64,000 nucleotides of DNA from positions 3,379,051-3,443,050 of the forward strand of contig VFFE01007500.1 in NCBI GenBank assembly GCA_008921705.1, given 5' to 3'. Origin of the DNA: Burhinus oedicnemus. Taxonomy: Eukaryota; Chordata; Aves; Charadriiformes; Burhinidae. The position numbers were made by a program, and so were the translations under genes. This document shows, piece by piece, positions 14,756-25,351 of this stretch. How positions within the stretch are numbered: the stretch's first letter is position 1; each line of letters starts with the position of its first letter. Under the pieces are notes generated by a model that saw only the letters and a list, made by a program, of their open reading frames with translations, did no database searches and was not told the origin of the DNA.

Positions 14756-14837
14756 TATGGTCACATACACCCCTTGGGCGAGTGCAACCATCATGTACAC
14801 ACCTTGGTTCGGTGACTATGGTCACATACACACCTTG
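14756..14837 (+). repeat. Tandem U3 repeat in LTR
   Basis: Two near-identical 21-base copies lie at 14756-14776 and 14817-14837 (TATGGTCACATACAC followed by MCCTTG). A third, shorter relative (CATGTACACACCTTGG) lies between them at 14792-14807. Repeated U3 blocks of this kind commonly act as enhancer units in retroviral LTRs. That function is inferred here. Confidence 0.8.
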
Positions 14838-14866
14838 AGCAAGGCATAAGGAATTATGGCCCTCAG

Positions 14867-14924
14867 CCAATGGGAGCTGACATAACCATATATGACCACA
14901 GATCAGATTCGACTGGAGTATAAA
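14867..14924 (+). promoter_or_regulatory. CCAAT box and TATA box of the LTR promoter
   Basis: AGCCAATGGG (CCAAT at 14867-14871) is followed by AGTATAAATG (TATAAA at 14919-14924). This is a classical RNA polymerase II core arrangement pointing right. Transcription would be expected to start about 25-30 bp downstream of the TATA box, near 14948. Confidence 0.6.
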
Positions 14925-15229
14925 TGAAGACCCGCTGGAGGGCAAACTGAGTTGGTCCTCCTCGGAGCAGCGGGTCTGCAGTCAGGGACTCTCCCCTTGG
15001 GTCAGGGTGCTGCCCAAGGAAACTCCTCAAGGTTGAGAGCCCTCATCTTACAGGTGAGTGATTGTGCACATTTTGGATCCATTTCTAAAGCTCAAGAATT
15101 CTTGAGCTGGTTGTGCAGTATTAATTCCTCATACATCCTGAACCTGTGGTTTACTAATGTTGTCAGAATGTTGAACGATTTTGATAAGTCTCATTTTTAG
15201 TTGGTTCTCTGCTAAACAATTTTTGTTAG

Positions 15230-15235
15230 AATAAA
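15230..15235 (+). terminator. Polyadenylation signal AATAAA of the LTR
   Basis: AATAAA lies in a TTAGAATAAAGTTTG context. CA dinucleotides about 15-20 bp downstream are suitable cleavage sites, and the sequence after that is T/G-rich. It is consistent with the R/U5 border of the LTR. Confidence 0.55.
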
Positions 15236-15283
15236 GTTTGAGTGTATCACCTGTGTAATTTGATTTTGTAAGCTTCCGCGACA

Positions 15284-15850
15284 AACCCATGTGCACAGTT
15301 TGGTGGGCTGGGGAAGCTGCTTTGGCAGCCAGGTAGCAATATTTATTTTACCAGCGCGGAGACAGCCAGATTCTTCTTGGTGGCTCTGTTGGGGCCACTG
15401 GCGTTTCAGGGGAGGGATGGTGGCAGCCAGCAGCCTGCCTGCTCCACTTCTGTGAGCTGGTTTCTGGGAACCGGAGGTCCCTTCCAGCGGCACCAGCTCA
15501 TCCAGGTCAGGCCTGTAATCTCATGACACAACTGGTAGAGCAGAACCAGCTCACCTCTGGCTGGCTTTGGTCGCTGCACAGCTTGTGTGTGACAACCTAC
15601 TCCCATGCATGCAAATCCACCCTTGGCATGCCAGCGGCATTCACTATCTATAGGTCTAGATATGAAGAGAGGCCTATAATATGATGCTGAAACCCAACAG
15701 GTTGCAGCAGCCCCTCCGCAGTCCCTAGCACAGAGCGGGATGATCCACTTGGTGTCCCTTTCAGGCCTGGGCCAGGAGCACAAAGGGGATCCTTGCTGGA
15801 TGATACCTCTTGTCACATCAAATCCATTTTGTGACATCATCTGTCCTTTT
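15284..15850. mobile_element. Possible ERV interior next to the LTR
   Basis: Directly after the LTR a TTTGGTGGGCTGGGG stretch occurs where a primer-binding site would be expected. It does not match a common retroviral tRNA primer that I know. The following 560 bp are more GC-rich than the surroundings. On the minus strand they hold a 144-codon frame beginning at a true ATG (15406-15840), rich in cysteine and tryptophan. The frame runs against the LTR direction, so either it is a chance frame or the interior belongs to another insertion. I recognise no gag, pol or env motif. Confidence 0.3.
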
Positions 15851-17160
15851 CAAAAGTCAGCCTCTGTCAGCACCAGACGGCTGCCAGTGCTGATGGACAG
15901 ACCATGAAGTCTTGTTTAAGTTCCTCCTCACTGATAATGTATCTGCACCCTGGGTGAGGGCAGTTGTTTTTTCTGTTTAAACAATACCTTTGAAAAACTT
16001 TACTGAGCTACACTGTTCTGTCACAAGCAACTGCTCTGACTCTGCTCATGCCTCTCTACATCCTCCTCCCCACTCACTCCTTCCTTAAAGCCCGGGAAAT
16101 TGCAATAATTGTGGTTCATTTTAAGTGGTATCAGAAACATTCAGATGTCATTAAATATCCTTCAAGAACATGTGGAAGACATGAACCAAAAGAAGAGCTG
16201 TGTCTCTCTGGCTGCTGAGGAATGCATGTTCGCTAACAACAGAAAGCCATCGCCCCATGAGGGAAAGGCTAATCCATAAGCTAGCTGATGCAGTTAAATT
16301 AGCAAGGTTATTTCCTTGCCAGGGGACATTTTCTGTCATTTGTGCTCACAAAAAAAACAATCGTGGTCCATAAATCATCTAAATTTATGTATATGTATGC
16401 TGCCATCTATACATCCAAACACCACAACTGCATTATGCCTAATATATGCATGTACATGGACTGAATTAACTTGGTGCAAAAAAATCATGTATCTTTCCAA
16501 CAGCCCATCAATTTCTATAAAAAATGGAGCTGACTATAAATGATGACATTTGAATCCAGCAGTGGCCAACCTGCATCATTTTCAAGTTGTTTTCAACTGA
16601 CTCTTACGGTTTTTTCATCTGCTGTTGTTGAGACTCAACATGTCTTATGCACCCTGAGAGCCTTCCCTGTATTCTCTCATCAAGTATTTCGTTTTGGGAT
16701 GTTTTGAAGAGGAAGGTTTACTTCAAACCCCCCTTTCTTTCATTAGAGAACATGCAACAGTACAGATAATATCTTCCATGTGTGAAGGCACGCACAGCAT
16801 TTCTTCACATCAGCAGAGCCCTGTCTCTTGCACACCGCAGGCCAGATGTTTGCAGAGCAAATACTCAGCATCCTCACAAATCACTGTTGAGGCCTGTAGC
16901 AGCCATCCCAGCTACCTTAGTACCAGAAAGCACCAGGGTTCAGGCTTTGCAGTGCTCCTGCTTCAGCCGAAGCCAGCTGCTCTGGCTCAGGAATGACAAC
17001 TTTGTTTCCTATCGCAAGAACCAGTGAAAAAAAGGTTTCACAATGAACTGCCCCGTTTGGGCTGTGGACCAAAACATTCAATGAAGGACAAGATTTTCTT
17101 CCTTTCCTTTTCCAAAGCTACAATGTGTTATTAAGTACAAAATTACAGGACTGAGTTATA
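15851..17160. other. Unique non-coding sequence, no gene seen
   Basis: No repeat family or coding signature is recognised. The 100-codon frame at 16694-16996 has no domain. An AT-rich part near 16330-16560 has no clear identity. Confidence 0.5.
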
Positions 17161-17164
17161 TCAC

Positions 17165-17470
17165 TGAAGATTAGTGGCCCACAGCACACACCGACCAGAC
17201 ACGAGATCAGCCTCCGGGTTTAGGGGTCCGGATGCATGTCTCCCGGCGAGAGCCCTCATCTCCACTTTGATAGGTGCCACGCAGAGATCAAGGCCTCTCT
17301 AGCAGCCGAGATATTCAGGCTTTTGCCATTAATACTGACCACTCCTCAACCGGCCTGAGGACTGCAGGAGTACAGAGCAACTCTCCTTCCTCCTTCGGTC
17401 GCCTCAGACACAAGATGTTGGGGAAAGGGGTCCAAAGGCAGTAGTTGAAGCTGAGCACCCCCAGTCCATG
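17165..17470. other. CpG-bearing unidentified segment, possible LTR remnant
   Basis: The block has more CpG dinucleotides than the surrounding AT-leaning DNA (for example CTCCCGGCGAG near 17241 and TTCGGTCGCC near 17395). It contains GAGAGCCCTCATCT at 17248-17261, identical to 15035-15048 within the LTR upstream. It ends immediately beside a CR1 3' end. It may be another ERV/LTR fragment, but no TATA box or polyA signal was found to support that. Confidence 0.3.
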
Positions 17471-17474
17471 CCCA

Positions 17475-17570
17475 ATCACAGAATGGCAGGGGTTGGAAGA
17501 GACCTTCAGAGATCATCTAGTCCAACCCCCCTGCCAAAGCAGGTTCACCTAGAGCAGGTTGGACAGTCGC
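17475..17570 (-). mobile_element. CR1 LINE 3' fragment
   Basis: Read on the plus strand, ATCACAGAATGGCAGGG, TTGGAAGAGACCTTCAGAGA and TCATCTAGTCCAACCCCC follow the inverted CR1 3' end used throughout bird genomes. The element therefore lies on the minus strand with its 3' end at 17475. It is strongly 5'-truncated (about 95 bp), the usual fate of CR1 insertions, and close to consensus. Confidence 0.93.
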
Positions 17571-18633
17571 TCATTTATTCTCAGGTGCTGGTTTCCCATG
17601 CATGCCTCCAAAACAGGGACAGCAACAATTTTTCCACACTACTAGAAAATCCAGACATTTTAAGCTTTGGGTCTCTTTCTGAAGAACAGATAAATACCCC
17701 CAGTATTTGTAGTGGGAGAGAAAGCAATGTGGATAAAGACAAGGCTCAGCGCAGGAACTGCAGGCTGGACAGGCCAGAGAAAGCAGCACTGCTTGTGAGG
17801 CAAAGAAAGGAAATCCAGAATATTCAGAGTGTTTTCATTTTTTAATTACCATATTGTAATCTTGAGTGTGGACAAATGAAATGACTGCAGCATGTTACGT
17901 AGGTCTTCCAGCTGTGTCAAAAACCACCCACCAGCTGCCTCAGTTTCTCCCCTCAGTCTCAGAAATCCTCCTCCCTACCCTTTCATCCTTACCTCCATCC
18001 TGGCTTGCTCACACCTCAACATTTGGCAGCCAAATATTTTCCATTTCCACCAAAGAGGTGAGCCATTTGCACTGCTGGGGAAAGGCATAGCTTTGCTGCC
18101 TTCTCTGTTCTCTTCCAGACCTGAGGCAGAGGTGCCAAAGGTGTGGGGATGGGCCTGGAGCCAGGAAGACCTGTCCTGTGGTGCACAGTGCGGCAGGAGA
18201 GCAAGACCCCAGCTAGAGGCTCCTTCTGATCCCCCCAGGACACAGAGCTGAGGAACACCAGGCGCACCAGCCTACTTACCAGTCAACACAGATAGGTGGA
18301 CAGAGCAGACAGCTGGAGAGATTTGTGCATGCGTATTTAATAGACAAGAAGCAACTTGTTTTATGGTCCTCCTTCATCATTTACTGTTTGAGAGCTCCAA
18401 AAGTTGCCAATGCTCTTAATAGTTTTGCGGTAGGTATGATTTCAGGAAAACAAATTGGAGCAGGAATGAGCAGAGGGAGAGGAAAAAAGAAGACAGACCA
18501 CCACTTGTTTTTTTGATCTAATCCTCGGATCAGACAATCAGGGTGAACACAGGACTGCACCTCTGCTTGGCAAGCTCTGCTTTGGCACTGGACATACAGA
18601 AACATAATGCATGCTTCATTTTACAAACATAAC

Positions 18634-18648
18634 TTTTTTTTTTTTTTT
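18634..18648. repeat. Poly-T tract (15)
   Basis: A perfect run of 15 T sits between AAC and CAG. It is low-complexity, with no attached retroelement recognised. Confidence 0.9.
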
Positions 18649-21600
18649 CAGATTCTTTCCAAGAATGCTGTAAGGACATGAACTGACTTCTCAATCACTT
18701 GTTTTGTGCTCTCCTCATTGAGGGAACAGGCTTGTGGAAAAGGCTGCTGACAACTGTTGTATTGTTGAGCCAAACCTATTTATGCCAAGATAGATTTGTT
18801 CACTTCTTCTCCCCCTCCTTCTCCCAATATTTTCCTCTCTCAGACTTTTAATAAGGCAGTAAGGCAGAAAAGCAATGATGCAAACGAACAGAGTCTCAGT
18901 GTGACCATATGCACATCACCACCAATTGCTGGATCCTGCAGCACAGTAGTTAATTTTGTGTGTCATATTTTATGTCACACTTATTAGCCTGAAGTGCAGT
19001 AATGCACGTTTCCATTCACAAGAGAACCTCTTCCGAATAACAAGGCCATGAATGGGTAATAATATAAGTATATTCCATGTGGCAGGGACTGTGCTAATTA
19101 GGCCGACTCGGAAATCTCTGTCAAACACTATAAAATGTTACAGAGTTTATATAAATGTTTAATAATGAAAATGATAACAAACCGAATGGGGATGGCTTGG
19201 GGAAAACAGTCATTTGAATAGTTTTCCGAGCGTGAGGGATGAAACAGCCTATGGTTTCTGCAAAAGAGGCTTTTAAGCGAATGTTTTTTCTGGTTGACAC
19301 ATTTGACAAAAGGCTTGCCCCGATCTGCAATCTAGCACACTCTAACAGGTACAGCAGAAATACGGTGAGCTTGGTCTCTTTCTTTTGGTGCTAGCCCTCA
19401 GTATCCAGGGGTCACTGGCTCAGCAGTCCCCCTCTCCCAGCACGGCAGAGGGATCAGCAGCCACTATGGTACAGCTGGGTAGCTGGCACTCCTTTACATT
19501 CTTCCCTGGACACCTGAAGCAAGGTGTTCATTTCTTTTCCCTCATGCCATGAACTAGCTGCTAGCTTTAGGATACTTCAGTGGGATTCAGTCACAGGACA
19601 ACAATCTGCATCTTGCACGCAGGCAAAGAGCTAGGAAAAATTCAGTCATTCCCAAGCCTCTTGAACAGTAACACAGAGTTCCCCCTCGTCTGCAGCCCCA
19701 GCCTGCAGTACAGCAGGGAGGCAGCCAGCTGCCAAAAGTGCCTGGGTGCTGCTGATGGACCGCAGGACACATCCCTCCTCCCCAGGCACTGCTCTGAAAC
19801 AAAAGCAGCAACTAGGGGAATTAAGAGCAGGATGCACAGTGGCAAGTCCAGCACTCGCTGACAACTGACTGCAGGAGGGAACGCCCAGAGAAGTAGTATT
19901 CCCCCTTTCTCTGCTTCGCTTCCTGGCTGTGATATCCCCCCCAAAACTGCAGCGCTGTCCTCAGCCATAACAGGCTAAATGCCTATTTTGATTAATGAAA
20001 CTATGATGAATGAAAATATTTTGACAAATTAAATGAAAATAGATTTCATTCCAGACAAACTAATTGCAGTGCTCATATGCAAGACTAAATCAATGATAAG
20101 GTGATAGCAAACCTATTGTTCACAGACACTTTTCAGGAACATATGATTACTTCATCTTTTTCAAATGGCGCATCTGCGATGACCTCAGTGGCAGAGCTCC
20201 AACTGACTGCAGTTCTGCTGAGGACCAGGTAGAAGTAATCTTGCCCCAAGCAGGGTTTTTTCATTATTGAAGAATTTTTATAATATAATATTTAACAATT
20301 AAAACTTCTTCAGAAAAACTCCAAAGTCAAAAAATAGCTTTGCACTAAACCAAAAGCAATTACATTGTTCCTAAGTATAATTACATTATTATTATCATAC
20401 ATAATATATTCATAGCTCCGTGGGCTGGGGGAAAAGTATAAGGTCTAAAGATAAACAAAAGACAGCAGGCTTTCATCTGATAGTAGTTCCACTTGTGAAG
20501 ACCAAAATAATGCTATTAACATCAGCATGGCAGAGAGCAAAGCACGTTCTAGCATTCTTGTTGTGAAAAACTTTGCAAATCCAAAGGCTCCCTGGCTATC
20601 CAGCAGGTCATGCCAGTATTCCTCACCTACAGACATGAAGAGCTGCCCCAGCTCAGGGGCGACCAGACAGTAATTTTTACCCTGTGACCATTCAACACCT
20701 ACAAACCTCTTTTTACTGCCAACTTCCTTCCTCACAGGCAACTTTAGAGAAGCTTTCCTGTGAATCATGGGGTAGGATTGCTAACTGCAGCCACAGCAGG
20801 ACCAGTTTGGGGGATGGATTCTTGCCCACCATGCTAAGTAAAAAAGGAGGGCGTTAAACACTGCAGCACAGCTCCTAAAGTCCCACATACATTCTTATAG
20901 TTTGCTTTTTTAAACGAAGGCACACATAAGTTAGATACAAAATGCAGCTGGACCTGTCCTCAGGGGAGCTGAGACCAGAGAGAGCCTGCCCCATCACCTT
21001 GTAGCCCAGGGAACAGACCGCAGCATGGGGGACAGTTCAGGGGCTGCAGCCTTGAAAAGCAATAAGGAAATAGTGAGTTATAGCAGCAAAGGCCCCACTG
21101 CACATCCTAAACCCTGCTGATCACCAAGATCTGTGATAAGAAAGCATGCTCCATCCTTTTACTTGGAAACCCTACTTTCTTGAGACGTGAGAAAAGTTAG
21201 GATGGAGAATTAGGTAACCTTCTTGCTCCCCTTTCCCTGTGCTTTTTCAAAGCTGAATCCTGCCCAGGTTTTACTGAATCCTGCTATACGGCTCATGAAC
21301 TGCAACCCATGCGGGAGGTGGCACGGTAGCTTGCCAACCTGCTCACATCCTGTTCTTCCACCATAAATTGAAATAAATGTATAAATAGAAATTTTTGAAG
21401 GATAGACTCAGGAGACTCCCCCAGGGTTGGAAAGTAATATTCAGCTCTCCCGGACAGCATGTATAGGGGGCTGTTAGGACCAGCTGAATCTCAGGACTAA
21501 CGATGTATTATGTCTGTGTTTTCCTGCAAAGCAGGCTGCACTTGGAAAATGGAAATCTGAATCTTGACCATCTTGCTGAAGTCAGCTAAGCGAGCTCTCT

Positions 21601-24600
21601 GGCGCAGAACTGACAGGAAACGGGGTATTAGCTGGGGGAAAATAAATGAAAGAAATGTCCTTCAACTTGGGCCCCTTCACAAGAACAGTACGTTGCTTCC
21701 TTCTGGTACTTAGGCAAGGTGTAAGCCTCCTGTTTGTAGCTTTTTATTTAGGCTCAGCGTGGCTCAGCATCTCTGAGCTGCTACAAAGCCAAATGGCCAT
21801 GAATGTTTTTATTTTTCCTTGCCATCTAAGATGCACCACCGTGTCCATGTCTCTGACTTAGTAGCTGATTTCAGCTAATTTGCATCTTTTGTTCAAACAC
21901 TTATTATGAATAATTTTGGGAAAATTTTATTTTTGTGTCTTCAACATAAAGTCATCAAATAAATACAAAGTCAACAAATATTACCACATAGCCAGAATAT
22001 TTTTCCTTCATTATGTAGTTGCTTCCTTGGCTCATTATAATGTACCTTCTCTTAACTGCATTTAATTTTTTTCCCCTCTATTTTGCTTGTTTTATTTCAC
22101 AGTACCTTGAGAAAGATACTAACATAATGATTTTCATTCTTGACTTCCTATCTCAAGCACAAAATTGCTGCATACAGATTTCTCAGCAGTTCAAAAGAGT
22201 GTTTCTCTTACTAACTCCTGGTCCACCAACAAAATGGTTCACATCTTCCTTTATTTTTATCAGTGACAACTGTTTACTTTTTCTACTGCCTCTGATCCCA
22301 CTGTACAGAGACCAGAAAGGGCTTACTCAGTTCTGGCAATAAAAGGGGCTCTTGAAGTGGTCCTACAGCATAATAATACTCTGTTTGGTGGGTTTAGTAA
22401 GTCTTTTTAAGGCCAGACCTATATTTTAACTTATAAATCACCTGTCAACCTCTTTAAAACATTCTAAGAATAAAGAGAACAGTTTAGGCTTAGAACAGAA
22501 TAGGCTTCAGGACTCCAGATCTGTAAATCTGAAGGAGGAAAAGGGAAGGAAAGAAAAGGACCCATCCATCTCTAAGCACTGTGTGGCAAAGATATTCCAT
22601 GAGGACATCTAACATCTAAAGCATACAATTAATAATACTTTTCAAAGATGTACCAAGATATACTTAATGACCATTTTTAAAGTACTTTGAAATCTTCAGA
22701 ATGCAAATTAACTTAAATGCAAGACAGTAAATGAAGCACAGCAAACTGCTCCAGAAGTCCAACCACACGTCATGGTGACAGGAACAGAAGAGTACAAGCC
22801 ACTAAAAATACCAAGGAGAATATTACAAAAAACAAAGATGGATAAATCTTTAGTCCAGACACTGTAACTTACACTGTCCAGACACATTTGATTATGAAAC
22901 CTCTTACGAAAAGAGAGTCTATTTTTACTTTTCTTCTAGCTCCTTTTACCCACGTCTTAAGAACACGCCAGCAAACATAGCTGTGTACTCTGTGTTATCA
23001 GACCTGCTCTACTAGCAATTAAATCAGCCTACGCACCCTTCATAAAGGAAATCACTTGCAGGGGTACAGTGTGTGCTGGCAGCAAGAAGCAGCAGAAGTG
23101 CTGAAAGTACAGTTGGATCCTTGTCACCTCAATGTATTCATTGAATGTGACAGAGCGAAAACTGCCAGCTATGGACTCGTCCCAGAGGAGGACAGGGCCT
23201 CCTGATGGTACCATAACACAAATAATTAAGGGACGACAATACCAAAGGCCACATTTTTTTCCCAGTAGGCCAAGACCAGCTTCATGGGCTCAGTCTGTTG
23301 CCTTTTTCGTTAAATTAACAGCCTGGCCGGGCACTGGAATAACCTTCGGTTCCTCTTGCTTTCCCACACCCCCCATCAGGCAGTTTCTCAGATCTTTCTG
23401 TTGCTTCTATGACCTCCGTTGTGCTGGCGGACAATAGTCCTTTGAGAGAGCAGCGCAGTCTTGGCCAAGGTTGGGGGACTTGCACAGTGACTGGGACCAC
23501 ACGGTGCAGCCCCAGGCTCACAAAATTGTTTTGGGACAACGGCAGGACAAGAAATGACACAGACAGAAAACTGCTTCTAAAAAACACTTGTGTTGACAAC
23601 AGGCCTGAAGCCTTCATCATGGAGAAGCACTAAATAAGAGGTTTTCTAATGCCAAGCTGTTCACAGAGGTGATCACAAACCACACAGCTGAAAGCCAAAA
23701 GGCGAAAGCTAGATGTCTGCCAAGTCTGAGAGCACCTCAACCTAGTGTTTACTCACTCCTGTATCTATTTAAATGTCACAACAGCAGCTTCCTGCTGCAT
23801 CTTCCCATTCTTTTGCTGTGAGCTGCAAACAAACCACACCAGGGAAGGCTGATTGTTGAGGCTCGGGGCAAGATCCAGCAAGATGCAAAGAAGGGGAAGA
23901 TGTCAGAGCAATGCAAGACAGTCAGGAGAGACTATCTACCTTGTCGATAAGGCCCATGTGTTGTGACTACAAAATGCCATACCCTTCTAGAAAGAGGCTG
24001 TAATTAGCTCAAAAGCTGACAAGTACCAGAGATAAGTGTGAAAAGATATCAGGAAGAGAAAGCACTTTGCTACTGAGAAATGCAACAGTCATAACTCACA
24101 CACTGTGCAGGCAGTTGGGTACTTTGCCAGAATTCAGCCCATGAAATCAATTTACTGCCAATCTCCATTGTGTTGCTGCCCCTCAAGAGGTGCCAGCTGG
24201 AAGCTGAAATAAAGTTTTGCAGATAATGTTATTTGGTTGTTACCAAACTCCAGTTGCTGTTCTATATATTTACTCACTTTATTCAAGGTTAAACCAGCTA
24301 ATTTTGAGGCCAAAACTCTGCACCAATTGCTTGCCACATTTGAGACTGACAGCAGCTAACTGTACGGATGGAAACACAATCAGTCTTAATTTTAACACTA
24401 CACTAATGGATGACAGCCACAACTGTTCTGGGCAAGACAGACTACAGCACGCATAAAGCAGCACACTGCAGCGAGAGGCAAACCTGAATGAGAGTTTCAA
24501 AGACCCTATTTTTTCTTCTTGCTCCCCTTCTTGGGGGTAGGAGATCTTCAGTGAAAAGCCAGATCTGCACCTGGGCTCCAGATCAGGTTCAGTTAGATGG

Positions 24601-25334
24601 AGACTAATTTTTTTTAATCTTATTTTAGTGTGGAAAGGGCAGGTAGAATGTCATGAGATCAGTTTGCCTCAGTATTTTTTCCAATTTTAGCTGACCACAT
24701 GAGTACAAACATATGAAGGTTCAGCAATATCAAAACTCAATCCACATCTTAATCCTAGCTGCGCATTGCAGCTGAATTTTTAACATTATCTCCCAGTCTA
24801 AACTCCTTGTCCAGGATGCTACCCTTGAAAGCTTTGCTTTTTTTGAAGGCTACAGCTATCCCCTTAACTGGCGGGCTGGCAGGGAAATGGGGAAAAAAAT
24901 TCTAATCCTTTGAGGTTTGTCAATGAGTTGATTTTGATCTGGTTTATACTACTGAAAATCTGGAGTAACAGAAAATTATCAGGACAAGCAGCAAAAACGA
25001 GTTATCAGATGGAAGTTAAATTCAAGTGCCCTTAATGTAATGTCATCTTTACTTTTTCTTTTAAGACAAACTCTGGCTATTAAAATTCCATTAATTTCTG
25101 AATTACTTAGATACAGGGATAGGAAGAAACCTTGAGCTGTCCTAATGTGGCATTAGAGATGCACACAGAAATACTGATTCTGATCTCTTTTAGCAGATGT
25201 GACCTAATCTAAAATGTTCTTCTGATTGAACTCTGCCTGCTGAAATGTCTGGCTAGGACACGAGCAATCAGAAAGCCCTTGCTTAGCAAGTACCAGCCAT
25301 AAACTGGGAAATGTAATCGGTATCCTTCCATAAC

Positions 25335-25351
25335 TTTTTTTTTTTTTTTTT
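25335..25351. repeat. Poly-T tract (17)
   Basis: A perfect run of 17 T follows CATAAC. It is low-complexity. Confidence 0.9.

Larger units (their letters stand above)
14745..15283 (+). mobile_element. Endogenous retroviral LTR (ERV), plus orientation
   Basis: The segment has the ordered parts of a retroviral long terminal repeat. It begins near a TG dinucleotide at 14745. A repeated U3 block lies at 14756-14837 (two copies 61 bp apart), followed by a CCAAT box at 14867-14871 and a TATAAA at 14919-14924. A stretch with a splice donor at 15053/15054 follows, then AATAAA at 15230-15235 in a T-rich context, and a U5-like end finishing in CA near 15283. The CCAAT-to-TATA spacing of about 50 bp and TATA-to-polyA-signal spacing of about 310 bp fit an LTR with a long R region. 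I found no second matching LTR and no target-site duplication, so it may be solo or the 5' end of a degraded provirus. The exact ends are uncertain by tens of bases. A host gene promoter with a nearby polyA signal is the less likely alternative. Confidence 0.6.

Noticed and set aside
17468..17845. 125-codon plus-strand frame.
   Set aside because: Its first part is translated from the antisense of the CR1 fragment and the remainder has no domain.
20445..20768. ATG-initiated 107-codon minus-strand frame.
   Set aside because: No recognised domain, signal peptide or neighbouring exon. Its length is within chance expectation for 64 kb.
22600..22720. AAAGTACTTTGAAATCTTCAG resembling a MIR tail.
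   Set aside because: Only one short landmark matches; the preceding landmarks are missing.
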